A DNA stretch of 42,500 bases from Chrysomallon squamiferum (GCA_012295275.1 CM022666.1:8776923-8819422); one strand, 5' to 3'; numbered from the stretch's first letter, positions 1-10,980 are shown. The notes: a model not told the origin generated them from the sequence alone. Made by a program: numbers and translations.

Positions 1-600
1 TTTCAACCTCACCACTGTCCCCAACTAACCCTGTGTCAACGAAAAGAAATTGCTCATTCCACAAATTTTATTATTTTTGCCTATTTTCAAAGGTTTTTCT
101 CAGCGCTGCCTTCAATTTCCCTCACGCCGTCTGGATCGAGACCTTTTGTGGCAAAGCAAACACATCGAAGCATTACCGCGATATCCAAATTAAAACTGAC
201 GTATTACAAACACAAACTCAAACTGACGTGTAACAAATACCAGCCTCAAATTGACGATATCCACTTTTTTCTTCTTCTCTTAAGAATCGTGGACTGGTGT
301 CTTTATCTGGACTCCATCTTGATTGGCCTGGGTGAGATTATTGACTCTCACTGGACAAGGAATGTTCGGGATTTTCGTGTCTTCTAATCAGACACTTCGG
401 CTAACAGAAATTAAAACGGGCAAACAATGCACGTGCGTTTTGACAGACACCTTAAATGAAATGGTACACAGCACATTTTACTGAGCTGTCAGCTGACCGA
501 GCCGAAAAAGAAACTGACAGCAACAGAGAAATCGATTTCGATGTACATTTCTTTCTTTTTTTTAACTGTTAGTTAATTTTGAATATTTTTTTTAAAATTT
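1..600. other. Unique island, left edge
   Basis: Moderately complex sequence without a convincing ORF. It carries TGCACGTGCG (428-437), the 10-bp palindrome GTCAGCTGAC (488-497) and the palindrome GAAATCGATTTC inside AGAAATCGATTTCGA (527-541). The same words recur in the same order near 35,155-35,199, so this may be a regulatory island or a remnant of a dispersed element. No exon signature was recognised. Confidence 0.5.
428..437. promoter_or_regulatory. TGCACGTGCG E-box-type site
   Basis: A CACGTG core in an extended TGCACGTGC context. bHLH and bHLH-PAS factors are known to use CACGTG cores. This is one of five such extended sites in the window. Binding is inference. Confidence 0.3.
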
Positions 601-609
601 AATTTATTG

Positions 610-885
610 ATTTATGTTTTATACTGATTTATTTATTTATTTGTTTGTTTTTTTGTTTGTTTATTTGTTTATTTCATCTTCTTTTCTTCTTCTTCTTCTT
701 CTTCTTCTTATTATTATTATTATTATTATTATTGTTGTTGTTATTGTTATTGTTGTTGTTGTTATTATTGTTGATATTATTATTATTATTACTACTACTA
801 CTACTATTACTATTATCTCAACACGTGTCTCCGTTATTGCTATAACGATAACTACTACAACTACAACTACGACTACTACGTCTAG
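610..885. repeat. Compound microsatellite TTTA/TTTG, TTC, TTA/GTT, ACT
   Basis: TTTA/TTTG tetranucleotides (about 624-675) pass into a TTC run (676-709), then TTA/GTT triplets, ACT triplets to about 816, and a degenerate ACT/ACA tail. The triplet phase leaves open frames encoding poly-Leu, Ile or Thr, which are artefacts of the repeat. Confidence 0.95.
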
Positions 886-1226
886 TTCTGTAATTACTGC
901 TTCACAAACTAAAATTTTATAGAAAATTTGTTACACAGTTAGAGACACGTGGTAATCGATGACTGTATAAATAAATTTTACCTGTCAAACAGCTCCAACG
1001 AAATGATAAATATTTGATGACAAGACTAAGCGTATTATTTGTACAAATGATTCCTAGGGCTTAAGTACGCCTTCCAGATCAATAATAAAACCAAGATATC
1101 TTAACAGACAGTTGTTTAAACAGAACAAAGTTTGATTATGTACAAAACAGTAATTTGTAGAATAAAACAAAAACATTTTTATTAGATAAAGAATTAAAAT
1201 GATTAGGATATTTGCATGATTACTGC

Positions 1227-1230
<4 letters not shown>
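886..1230. other. AT-rich unique spacer
   Basis: No gene or repeat block was recognised. There is one CACGTG at about 946 and a perfect octamer ATTTGCAT at 1210-1217, just before the next triplet tract. A single octamer is expected by chance. Confidence 0.5.
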
Positions 1231-1270
<40 letters not shown>

Positions 1271-1480
1271 GTAATAATAACAACAACAATAAAAACAACA
1301 ATATTAATAATAATAATAATGACGACTATGATGGTAGTAGTATTACTAGTAATAGTAATAGTAGTAGTATTACTAGTAATAGTAATAGTAGTAGTAGTAC
1401 CAGTGGTAGCAGTCGTGGTAGTAGTAGTAGTTGTAGAAATATTAATAGTATATATAGTGGTAGTAGTTGTACTAAATAGT
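1231..1480. repeat. (AAT)n grading into degenerate AGT triplets
   Basis: About thirteen perfect AAT units (1231-1269) decay into AAC/AAT/AGT triplets to about 1480. The 3-bp phase is kept over about 250 bp, producing poly-Asn and Ser frames without other protein character. Confidence 0.95.
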
Positions 1481-1483
1481 AGA

Positions 1484-1592
1484 GTATATTTATTTATTTA
1501 TTTATCTACGCTTTTTACTTTTTTCAAATTACAACTATTTATTTATTTATTTATTTATTTATTTATCTACGCTTTTTACTTTTTTGCAAATT
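1484..1592. repeat. 61-bp tandem duplication with TTTA tracts
   Basis: The segment TTTATCTACGCTTTTTACTT and its flank occur at 1501-1530 and again at 1562-1592, each after a TTTA run. The only clear differences are a one-base insertion and tract length, so the duplication appears recent. Confidence 0.85.
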
Positions 1593-1920
1593 CCACCTAA
1601 CAGTATTGTTAATAACTCTTTCTAAAATGAACATCTAAGACTCATTTTTTAAATTACTCCTCGTTTTGTGTTTGCTTTGTTATAAAAGTTTCTGTTAAAG
1701 CTCACGATCCCCCGCAGACGTTCTTTAACATCAAATAAGAAGAAACTCTAATAGAAAATTAATGATCAAGTTTATAACCTTTTATACACAACAAACGGAA
1801 AATTGGCGAAAATTAACGAAAATTTACGATCAGTCTTGTAATCTTTTTCTCGAGCGAGTTTTTCTCACAAATTAAGACTTGAACTAAACTGACTTTCTCA
1901 TCAAATTTTCTCCTTTTTAA

Positions 1921-1923
<3 letters not shown>
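1593..1923. other. AT-rich unique spacer
   Basis: No gene or structured feature seen. The sequence is A/T-rich with scattered CpG and no ORF above background. Confidence 0.5.

Positions 1924-1955
<32 letters not shown>
1924..1955. repeat. Poly(T) tract
   Basis: An uninterrupted T run of about 32 bases. It could be the poly(A) tail of a minus-strand retroposed copy, but no recognisable retroelement body or target-site duplication is visible beside it. Confidence 0.9.
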
Positions 1956-1956
<1 letters not shown>

Positions 1957-2490
1957 AGTTTCCTTCCTTAATTCTTCCGGTTTAATTGGCTAGCGCGAAC
2001 CGCCAAGAAAACACGACCAGCCGATCTCGATTCGGCCATTTTTAGACTTCCCATAGAGCGCCATCTATGAAATTCATTTTCGCATCAATAGAACCGACAA
2101 TATGGCTTTGTCTGTAGATGACGGTTCACCGCGGGAAGACCATTGTGTGAGACTGATTGTGTTTTCCAAAGGTATTCACGTGTATTTAGCGAGTCCGTCT
2201 CTTTAATAGAAAACAGAATTAATCTAGAACGAGCGAGAGACTTATTTTCATTTCAAAGCCCATGCGAAATTAGTATACATCAGAATATGATGGCAGTGCA
2301 CGGAGAAAGGGAAAAAAAATATTTTGTAATTATAAACTGATTTAGCTCGCCGTGGTTGTTAGCGTCGCATGTATCTGACCTATTGGCTTGTTGTTAATTG
2401 GAGATCAACTGGATATCAGCATGCACAGTGCGTGTACAGTTATAACTTTGTGCGTGAATCGACGTATATGTATTTTTTGTCGTGAATGAA
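1956..2490. other. Unique island with CpG-containing motifs
   Basis: A complex island. It contains GCTAGCGCGAACCGCC (1989-2004), one of four related copies in the window, and GCGCCATCTA around 2058, which resembles the core of a CTCF-type site. A frame at 2143-2340 has no recognisable domain. The 3' part becomes TG/TA-rich. Confidence 0.5.
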
Positions 2491-2835
2491 CGCTTATATA
2501 TAGCTGTATGTCAGTGTATAAGTGCATGTATGTGTATGTATGTATGTTTATATATATGTGTGGGTATGTTTCTGTGTGTGTGTGTACATAATGTTCTGTG
2601 ATTTGATATATGCAGTACTTGTATACTTATATATTTATACTTGTAAGTATGTAAAACTACGAATGTATATATTATTGATTAATCTAAAAATAAAAATAAT
2701 AAACTATATTTTGAAATGCAAAAAATTCTATACCAGTTATATCATGATCGTTTTCAAATATGAATAAATTGTTCAGCACAATACGTAAATGTTTAAGCAG
2801 AATAATTATTAAAGATGTATCCAGATTAAAGATGC

Positions 2836-2870
<35 letters not shown>

Positions 2871-2915
2871 CACACATGCATATAGATAGATAGACAGATA
2901 TAGATATGTACATAT

Positions 2916-2994
<79 letters not shown>

Positions 2995-3000
2995 CAGATA
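2491..3000. repeat. TATG/TG/TA and (GATA)n microsatellites
   Basis: A degenerate TATG/TG region (2500-2600), a unique AT-rich interval, then TG-TA (about 2835-2870) followed by a long GATA tract (about 2884-2998), perfect over its second half. Minus-strand frames of Tyr-Leu-Ser-Ile repeats come from the GATA tract. Confidence 0.93.
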
Positions 3001-3515
3001 TGTACAATTTGAATTTCAGCTGGAGCAAACAACATTAAGTTTTAAACAAGAACTGTGGAGGTAAGAAAGTCGTAATGATTTCACTCTGTTCCTCCAGATT
3101 GTTTTCCATTCTGCATCATAAACTATCCTCCTAGCATCTCCTGCCTCTCTGTAACAAAAGCTCATCTAGTCGGGTATTGCAGGAATGCGTTTATTTTTGC
3201 AACACGATGCTTTCTTTTATTTATTTTGCTAACGAAACCGAAAGTAGTTTTCGTCAGTTTCACGTAAGTTTGCACACCCACTTCGCACTGGCTTGACACT
3301 CTCTTTGGTCGTATGGTTTGTCAGAATGGTGTAAAATAATTGTTTCTTTATTTTGATTTAAACAACTTTGTACTACGTTCAGTTGCACGTGCGCACGTAT
3401 ATTATACGACGAGCGGAATATTATGTTCAAACGAAAAGAGAGTGAAAAAAAAGAGGAATATATAAATTTTCAGTTCTTTTTCGTCGTCTTGTTTTTTCTT
3501 TAGATTTAAAATGAT
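3001..3515. other. Unique spacer
   Basis: No gene seen. TGCACGTGCG occurs at 3384-3393 beside a second CACG word. The right half is AT-rich. Confidence 0.5.
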
Positions 3516-3529
3516 TCTTTTTTTTTCTT

Positions 3530-3562
<33 letters not shown>
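3516..3562. repeat. T-rich / poly(T) tract
   Basis: T-rich sequence ending in a run of about 31 T. It forces Lys-rich minus-strand frames that are not credible proteins. Confidence 0.9.
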
Positions 3563-3944
3563 CATTTTTAATATTGTATACAAAGAGACTTTCGGTGCTT
3601 TTCGATTTAAAAACTGCAATAGAAATTTTAGAAAAAAGTAAATTTTGACAAAATAGATAAGTAAACAACCACAATACACACCTAAACACACACGCAACCA
3701 CACACAGCAAGTACGTAAATACAAGATAAATAAATTGTTAAATACAAGTAAGTAAGTAAATAAAGTAAATAATTAAACTTTTTAATTAACAAAAAAGAAA
3801 CACTATAAATAAATAAATAAATAAATAAATAAATACATTACAAATGATAATTATAATCAAAATAAGAAAAGAAAATTTCTGACTTTAGTTGTGTTCTTTT
3901 GGGGGTTTTTTACGCCATATATTTTATATCAACAATACACTAAT

Positions 3945-3976
<32 letters not shown>

Positions 3977-4231
3977 TTATTTAATTTACTTTTTTGCTTA
4001 TTTGTTTGTTGTTGTTCTCTTTGGGTTTTTTTTTTTTTTTTTTCTCCTTTTTTTCTCACAACGTTAACATGTCAGTAAGATTGAAGAAAAGAAACAAAAT
4101 GTTTCGAAATGATAACTTGAATTTCTCACATAGCTTACTGGTACCTAATATAAAATAATACTTGTTTTCTTCATTATTATTATATTATTGTTGTTGTTGT
4201 TTTGATGTTATTTTCCTGTTGTTGTTTTCTA

Positions 4232-4294
<63 letters not shown>

Positions 4295-4300
4295 AACAAA
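3563..4300. repeat. AT-rich block with AAAT, TTTA and TTA tracts
   Basis: Contains AAAT (about 3807-3835), TTTA (3943-3984), a T run (about 4029-4043) and TTA (about 4232-4292), with AT-rich unique linkers. No gene seen. Confidence 0.9.
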
Positions 4301-4713
4301 TGCAGAGTAATGTATATCAGTGTATATTATAATTTATATGTAAGAAGTCAATGACAATTTCCAGTAACGGTTGTTCTACAGCTGGTTGCCATGGATGCAC
4401 CAATCTAAAGCATAATGACGTTTAAATGACCATTCTTATGACGTTAACGTGAAGGAGACATGAAAATCGAATTAGTTATAATCTCCCGCGCTAACGACGT
4501 ATCGCTCCAGTATACAATCCACTCGAAAAAAGAAAAGGAAAGTACAAAGAAAGAAGAATGAAAAAGAGAGAAAAAGAAATGAAAGAATAATTATGATACT
4601 GTCCCTTTCCAAACATGATCGTTTAATGTTGAGAAATTAATTTAGCAATAATTCACTCAGCGAAGATTTGTTTCAGAATAGTACAAGTGTCTTCCATTTG
4701 TTTCTTTTATAAA

Positions 4714-4716
<3 letters not shown>
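4301..4716. other. Unique island with X-box-like and palindromic words
   Basis: GTTGCCATGG near 4385 matches one half of the RFX X-box, but the second half-site is poor. ACGTTAACGT (4441-4450) is a perfect 10-bp palindrome. A purine-rich stretch lies at 4525-4590. No coding evidence. Confidence 0.45.

Positions 4717-4797
<81 letters not shown>
4717..4797. repeat. (CT)n microsatellite
   Basis: About 80 bp of nearly pure CT dinucleotide, a homopurine-homopyrimidine mirror repeat capable of triplex (H-DNA) structure under supercoiling. The plus-strand Ser-Leu frame through it is an artefact. Confidence 0.97.
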
Positions 4798-4799
<2 letters not shown>

Positions 4800-5040
4800 G
4801 GGTTATTCTCGACTAGTTTTAATTGAAATGGGAATGGTCCCCAAAGCAATTAATTCTTTTATTCGACGGAGAGCTTTCCATTTGGTATGTGTAATTGGAG
4901 AGATTGGGACGAATATTGAATAATGATCGCTGGAGACGAACAAGACGAGAGTAACACGTTTCACGACGCTGCCCAATAACGACGTCGCGATGCCTCAATC
5001 GGTTCTAATTTAACATTTTCCTGAATGCCACCCAATCTGG
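4798..5040. other. Unique CpG-bearing spacer
   Basis: Complex sequence between the CT tract and the CpG-dense patch. No ORF or RNA gene is supported. Confidence 0.5.
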
Positions 5041-5260
5041 CAATTACAGAGGAGGGTCAGTTGAAACAAAAGCACGCCGCCTCGTCCAGTCTCGCGCGCC
5101 CTGCCGCCTAGAAGCACGCGCTACGTTGCACGTGCAAACAGGCTGGCTGGCGAAGCGCTGACGTTTCTGGGAAAACGGCAGGTTCGCGGTTCTCCGGGGA
5201 GGAAGTGCACACGAGGAAAACGAAAAGGATGTAGCGCACGAAGTCCCCGCCCCCCTTGTA
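5041..5260. promoter_or_regulatory. CpG-dense island with GC box; candidate promoter or enhancer
   Basis: A strikingly GC- and CpG-rich patch in an AT-rich window. It carries the E-box palindrome TGCACGTGCA (5127-5136) and an Sp/KLF-type GC box on the minus strand (CCCCGCCCC at 5245-5253). No TATA or Inr element can be tied to a transcript, and the minus-strand frames across it show no recognisable domain. Candidate promoter is inference; it could equally be a conserved enhancer. Confidence 0.35.
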
Positions 5261-5441
5261 GCTGTTTGAAAGACGAGAAGTGTTGAAGGGGAAAAAGAAG
5301 AGAGAAATGAATAAATTTCCTGACCCATTTTTTTTTTTTTTTTTTCTGTTTTCATTGGCCACACGAATATAAATACAAACATTTTTTTCTTGTTTTTCTT
5401 TTTTCTTTTTTTGAAATTTTGTTTGTTTGTTTGTTGTTTGG

Positions 5442-5480
<39 letters not shown>

Positions 5481-5520
5481 TTTCAGTTTGTTTTGTTTTA
5501 TTTTGTTTTAAACTGTATGT
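5261..5520. repeat. T-rich block with TTTA and TTTG tracts
   Basis: T runs at about 5328-5346 and 5383-5412, TTTG around 5420-5440, and TTTA at 5442-5483. Low complexity, no gene. Confidence 0.9.
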
Positions 5521-5529
5521 ATATATATA

Positions 5530-5715
5530 TTCAAATGAATTTTACACATAATATTATAAATACCAATCAATAAATTTTGCATGTACAATTACCATGCAAA
5601 TCAGTTTTAAATATAGCTTTACCATTCAATACATTTTACAAACAGCGTCACCATTCAATGAATTTCAAATATACCGTTTCAATTTTACCGTTCAATTAAT
5701 TCTACATAATTAATC
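5530..5715. repeat. Degenerate 29-30 bp tandem repeat
   Basis: Copies of an ACCATTCAATNAATTTTACA-like unit start at about 5562, 5591, 5621, 5650 and 5687, at 29-30 bp spacing for the first four. Copies differ at many sites, so this is an old short minisatellite. The second copy contains a perfect octamer, ATGCAAAT (5594-5601). Confidence 0.7.
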
Positions 5716-5966
5716 AGTGAATTTGTTTTATTTCACGAACTGGTAGAATGCCAGAGCGTCGTCTGACATAAATCATTATTCTTCACAACTAAACAGCCGT
5801 GCTTCCTCAGCTGAAGACATTAATTCAAATAAACAGTCTAGTGAGAACAGTCAATTACCTCTCCTTTATTGACGTCAACAAAACCCACAGCGAGGCTGAC
5901 GTTACGGTAATAAGCGGAACTACACGAAACAAGACGATATGTAATTGCAATATTGTTTATTTCTGT

Positions 5967-5968
<2 letters not shown>
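5716..5968. other. Unique spacer with a CRE palindrome
   Basis: Moderately complex sequence with TGACGTCA at 5870-5877. A weak plus-strand frame (5799-6098) runs into the TA/CA microsatellite and is not credible. Confidence 0.5.
5870..5877. promoter_or_regulatory. TGACGTCA palindrome (CRE-type)
   Basis: Perfect CREB/ATF consensus octamer, one of eight in the window. Functional use is inference. Confidence 0.35.
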
Positions 5969-6003
<35 letters not shown>

Positions 6004-6250
6004 TATATATATATATGTTATTGCTAAACAACAAACCAAATATTTTTAGCTATTTTAATAATGTGTATCTGGGATTATTTTTTCTTGTTTTACGTTAACC
6101 TTCTTCATTTATTCATTTATTCATTTATTCTTTCATTCATTCATTTACATACATATATAAGAATATATACATACACAAAAACAAAATCATACACACACAC
6201 ACACACACGTACATACAAGCACATTTATACAGACAGACAGACAGTCATGC
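5969..6250. repeat. TA, CA, ATTC and CA/CAGA microsatellites
   Basis: TA-CA-TA (5969-6016), then a short unique linker, ATTC (about 6105-6145), ACAT/CA (6145-6230) and CAGA (6232-6243). Confidence 0.93.
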
Positions 6251-6680
6251 GCCTTATATAATTAAAACCTCAGTCTTACAGAAAAGCTTCAATTATTGTG
6301 GTGTTTGATTTCAAGATTCAGCCTACGGACACAAACACATACTGACTGACAGGTAAACAATAGAAACATCTCATATATTTAATTTCTTACTGTATTCTGT
6401 TTCACGTTACTGTCGCGTCGCATTGTTTTTGATGACAGATGAAAAACGCATGGTCTGTCTCGGACGTGAAACTCACGTGTAGGTAATTCAACACGAATCT
6501 CACACATTGTCAAATAAATGAAACGATTTACCGAGTTGGAGAAAACAAAACAAAGTCGACAAGCTGTTACTTTGTTCAGCAGAGAATACTTCTTTGTTTT
6601 TTATTTTAAATTATAATTATGTTGTTGTTGTTGTCAGTAACTATTTCATTAAATTTTATTTTGTATTATTAATTAATAAT
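6251..6680. other. Unique spacer
   Basis: No gene seen. There is one CACGTG at about 6475 and a short GTT run at about 6620-6635. Becomes AT-rich at the right end. Confidence 0.5.
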
Positions 6681-6790
6681 TTTATTTATTTATTTATTTA
6701 TTTACTTATTTATTTATTTTGTTATATTTATTTATTTACATTTATTTATTTATTTATTTATTGAGTCAGTGAGTGAGTGAGTGAGTAATT
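6681..6790. repeat. (TTTA)n and (GTGA)n
   Basis: Interrupted TTTA repeats (6681-6761) followed by GAGT/GTGA tetranucleotides (about 6765-6787). Confidence 0.95.
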
Positions 6791-7440
6791 TTTATTAATT
6801 TAATTATTTTGATTTCGTTCTAGTTTATTGATTCAGATAACTGTAACAAACAGTAAAAAAAATGCAAACAAGATAAAAAATGACGAGCAACAAAAGAAAC
6901 AGAAAAACATAATGGTCCTGTGTAGTGGTATGTGCGTATGTGTGCGTGGGAATGCGTATTGGCGGGGGGACTGGGTTTAAAGATGGTGGATCCCTTTAAT
7001 AACATATATATGTATTAAGAATGCGAAACAGAATATTACTTTTGAAGTGTATATCGCATTCAGCTTTATCAAATTATAACTGAAATCTTATTTGTTTTGT
7101 TGTTTGTTATTATTAGAAGTAGTAGTTGCAGAAGCTGTAGTGGTGATGGTGTTAATAATAATACTAGTAGCAGTAGTTGTAACAACAGAGTGGTAGTAGT
7201 AGTATACGTGATGTGTTACCTTTTCAGTCCTAAATAAAACACGACAAAATGTACGTAAGTTGTTGAACGTTGGTAATGACGTCATAATAGAGTGAACTTT
7301 GACCTCGAATGTAGGCAAGCAAAAGGTCTCTAATTCTGTTTTTATTTAAACTTGGAAAGTGTCAGCAGAAAGGTAGGTAAGAATCATTTTAATAATTAAA
7401 AATATTTAATGTTAATAATAAAAATTAATAGTAATATTTA
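6791..7440. other. Unique spacer with degenerate AGT tract
   Basis: A G-rich word around 6961-6972, a degenerate AGT/AAT triplet tract (about 7100-7205), and TGACGTCA (7277-7284). The minus-strand frame at 7088-7318 is mainly the triplet tract. Confidence 0.5.
7277..7284. promoter_or_regulatory. TGACGTCA palindrome (CRE-type)
   Basis: Perfect CREB/ATF consensus octamer, about 70 bp right of a degenerate triplet tract. Functional use is inference. Confidence 0.35.
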
Positions 7441-7520
7441 TCTTGAATTTGTTGTTATTGTTTTGAAATGATTGTTGTTATTGTTTTGAAATGATTGTTG
7501 TTATTGTTGTTAAATTCAAT
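7441..7520. repeat. 23-bp tandem repeat
   Basis: A unit containing TTGTTTTGAAATGATTGTTG is present as two full copies (about 7451-7496) plus a partial third. Copies are essentially identical. Confidence 0.85.
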
Positions 7521-7794
7521 AAACAAAATAGTAAAAAAGTAAATAAATAACAGACGAATGAGTGGATTAATATCGATTTTATTTATTTATTTATTTATTT
7601 TTGGAGGGCGTTTGTTTTGTTTTTTTGTTTTTTTTTTTTTTTTTTATTTTATTTTATATTTTTAGGGGAGGCGTTTGTTTCTTTATTCATTTATTTATTT
7701 ATAAATTCTTTTTTTTAATTCTTTTCAATTAACAGAAACAAACAAGCAAACAAACAACAAACAATAAATAAATAAATAAGTTAATAAATAAAGA
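7521..7794. repeat. TTTA, poly(T) and AAAT low-complexity block
   Basis: TTTA (about 7577-7600), T run (about 7621-7645), TTTA (about 7685-7700) and AAAT (about 7764-7789). Short T-rich and G-rich linkers contain a duplicated GGCGTTTGTTT word (7608 and 7670). Confidence 0.9.
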
Positions 7795-8284
7795 AAACCG
7801 GTCCGTGTCATCGTTCCGACTCGAATGATTGATGCTGTGCTGGAGATTGGTGAAAATCATTAACTCGTTAAAGATTCTGTCCTCGGCTCACTAATTCAGA
7901 CTTTATTAATGATGGTCGTAACGGCGAGAAAAGCCTGCAATTTTCTGACATGCGTCGATTAACGCTGTTACAGAGCTGAGTAGGAAAGATTTCACACCTG
8001 TCGATGACTTAGTGGTGTGTCGCCTTTCTGCGGGACAGCTTCCCGCCACAGCGGCCCAGTGGGGGGAGAGAAGTGGGATGAGACTGCGATCTAGTTTTTG
8101 AGGTTAGAAAGTGTCAGGAAGGGGGTTAGGGAAAGGAGGGATGAGGGGAAGTGATGTAAAATTGTCTGTGACAAAGGTGAGTATATTTCTGTGTTTGTTT
8201 TTGTTTGCCTGAATTTTATTAAAATATTCTAATACTGATGATGCCAAATGATGATAATGATGTTGAAATAATGTCTGGAAGGCG
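7795..8284. other. Unique complex island with a G-quadruplex motif
   Basis: Dense in homeodomain-type TAAT/ATTA words and CpG in its left part, with no microsatellite. A plus-strand G4 motif lies at 8121-8148. No coding frame is supported. The composition would suit a conserved non-coding element, but conservation cannot be tested here. Confidence 0.45.
8121..8148 (+). other. Predicted G-quadruplex motif
   Basis: Four G-runs of 5, 3, 3 and 4 with loops of 3, 6 and 4 bases fit the canonical G3+N1-7 rule. Folding is inferred. Confidence 0.5.
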
Positions 8285-8294
8285 TAGTAGTAGT

Positions 8295-8368
<74 letters not shown>

Positions 8369-8450
8369 CAGTAGTAGTAGTAGTAATACTTGTTGTTGTA
8401 ATGTATTAATAATATTAGTAGTTAGTAGTAGTAGTAGTAGCAGTGGAAGT
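8285..8450. repeat. (AGT)n microsatellite with AGC interruptions
   Basis: About 100 bp of AGT/AGC (8285-8385), a short linker, then a second AGT run (about 8419-8445). It produces poly-Ser on plus and poly-Leu on minus. Confidence 0.97.
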
Positions 8451-8985
8451 ATTGGTAAAACAGATTTGAGAGATACTGAAATACACCTAACCAATGACAT
8501 TCTAGAGTTCTGTCTTCTTCATTCATTCATTCTACATCATTTTAACATTATAAAACATAAATAACACTCGCAGAGGAATCTAGATACAGCTTGATCCTTT
8601 TTATTCATTCATACATCCATTCATCCATCCATCCATCCATCCATCTACTTTTTCTATGTCACTTTAAAGTGCAAAAAACAACCCTGATAGATTTTAATAC
8701 AGGACGTAACAGCTAAGTATCAACAATATAGATACCATTTTATTGCTTGTAATATCGAGCTTTTTTTTTTTTTCCTGTTTAATGTATCTGTTGTAGATTT
8801 AATCAACGACATGCTATTCATGATGTAGACGTCACACCAGTGACGCCATCATATACAACGACGGCGGATAATAAAAAATATGAATAATTTAGTGCGAGAC
8901 TTCGGTGGGTTTTAACGACTGCGTGTTAAAAGCACGATGGGCTTGAAAACAGATTACAAGTTTTCCATACAGGAATATTAATATT
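8451..8985. other. Spacer with ATTC/ATCC tract and inverted repeat
   Basis: ATTC (8517-8535), ATCC (about 8603-8646) and a T run (8761-8773). The near-CRE AGACGTCA lies at about 8827. A 7-bp inverted repeat, TTTTAAC/GTTAAAA (8910-8916/8925-8931), has an 8-base loop. No gene. Confidence 0.5.
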
Positions 8986-9330
8986 CGTGTGTATGTGGGT
9001 TAGTATTTCTCTGTGTGTGTTTGGTGTGTGTGGGTTTTTTTTGTGTGTGTTTGTGTGTGTATATATGTGCGTATGTGTGTGTATATGTGCGTATGTGTGT
9101 GTGTATATGTGCGTATGTGTGTGTATGTGCGTATGTGAGTGTGTACAGAGAGATAGAGAAAAAAAGAGAGAGAGAGAGAGCGAGAGAGAGAGAGAGAGTA
9201 TAACTGGTTACTGTCGTAAGATATATGTATGTGTGTATATCTATGTATGTGCGTAAATGTATGTGTTTGTCTGTATCTGTGTATGTATGTATGTATGTAT
9301 GTATGTATGTATGTATGTATGTATGTATAT
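8986..9330. repeat. TG/TATG, GA and TATG compound microsatellite
   Basis: Interrupted TG with TATG and GCG variants (8986-9145), GA (about 9147-9199), a short linker, and pure TATG (about 9281-9328). Confidence 0.96.
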
Positions 9331-10010
9331 AAGTTTATGAGTAAATAACAAGTAATTTAAGTAAAATTAGTTTATGTCCTACAAATCTATATTTTTGGTC
9401 CGTGTAATGGTGGTTAGTCTTTTGTTTTGTTGTTTGTTTAGGGGGGTTGTTTGTTTTATGTTGTTGTTGTTGTTGTTGTTTTCTCTTTTTCATTAAAAAA
9501 TCAGGATAGTGAATGAGTTATTGTGATTATCATTTGCTTTGCCAGCTGTTCTAATTTTTATTTTATTTTTTTTATTTTATTTTTTAGAGTTTGAATCATA
9601 TTTGCGTCAAAGGATGACGATGATGACAATGGTGTTGATACAGATAACATGGTAAAAAAGATACAGTACGGAAGACAAATAGCTTTCTTAGATTTTCATT
9701 CATTCATTTATTCGTTTATTTATTATTTATTTATCCTTTTTTCTTTTTCTTCTCGTCTTCTTTTTAGTTCAGCTTCATTTAACAATCTTACATTCATCCG
9801 TTCTCAAGATTTAAACGATGGTTCGGAACGTGAAAAAAACAAAATCTAACGTGCTCTTTCATCGTTACGAAACTATCTTAAGTTTTCATCATGCCTCAAG
9901 CTAAATTTTATTATAAAAAAAATTTCATCCACAGATATATTTTTCCTTTTTTTTTTCTTTCTTTCTTTTTCTTTCTTTTTTTCTTTTTATTTATAATACT
10001 TCATTTTCAT
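9331..10010. other. Low-complexity AT/T-rich stretch
   Basis: GTT run (9460-9481), TTTA words near 9710-9735 and a CTTT-rich tract (about 9950-9990). The linkers show no gene. Confidence 0.6.
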
Positions 10011-10620
10011 TCCTTTTTATTTAATAATAATAATAAAAAAATATTAAAAATTAAATACTTTTTAATAAACATAATTACCAAAACCACGTCATTATTGTTT
10101 CTATTTTGGGTCCCTCCTTCCCTTTGAAATGTATGCGAAGAGCCCCGGGGCTGTAATTCATGGTGTGTGAAGCGATTTATCTGTGACTTACATCTAGTCG
10201 TTTGTCTTGCTACTCTTGGTGCTAAATGGTCCGACGCCGCTGCTAAAAGGCTTTTCAAGCGATCGATGACTCCTCGATAAACATAAAATATTAAAACGAA
10301 ATTTAAAAAGAAAAATAAATAAATAAAACTAAAAAAAAAAAAGATAGAAAGAAAAGAAGAAGAAGTGTTGAGATGTAAAATCTAGATTCCTGTTCATGGC
10401 TCACTTTGTAACGCGCTCGCGACGACAGCTGTACACAAACAGTGTCAACGTAACTTTAGAAGACGACGTTTTTGTCCGTTCTAACCGGAAATATTTGAAA
10501 CATTGCTATTTCCCAGATAATGATTCGTAATAAGGATATAATATTAGAAATTTTCTCTCTTTTTTGTCCCGTTCTAAACAGTTTTTCTAAAAAATTATTA
10601 ACCAAAACGTTGTGGGTTTG
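10011..10620. other. Unique spacer
   Basis: The AT-rich left edge passes into a more complex CpG-bearing island (about 10120-10260 and 10380-10500). The minus-strand frame at 10007-10258 has no recognisable domain. No repeats of note apart from short A-rich tracts. Confidence 0.5.
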
Positions 10621-10948
10621 ATGCTTATTTTGTGCGGGGTTTTTTTTTTTTTTTTTTCAGAAAGAGGTTTGTTTTTCTTGTTGTTGTTTAGTTTGTTCAT
10701 TTGTTTGTTTCTTTGGTTGTTTGTTGTGTTGGTGTTTTTTGTTGTTGGGTTGTTGTTTTTTTGGTTATGATTTTGTGTTGTTTCTTTTTGTATGTTTTCT
10801 TTTAATAAATAAATAAATAAATAAATAAATAAAATAAAATAAAATACATAATAATAATAGCAGTAGTAGTAGTTGTTGTTGTTGTTATTGTTGTTGTAAT
10901 AACAATAATAATAATAGTAGTAGTAGTAGTAGTAGCAGTAGCAGTAGA

Positions 10949-10980
<32 letters not shown>

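Noticed and set aside
1924-1955. Poly(A) tail of a retroposed gene or SINE on the minus strand
   Set aside because: No recognisable retroposon body or target-site duplication next to the T run; isolated T runs are common across this window.
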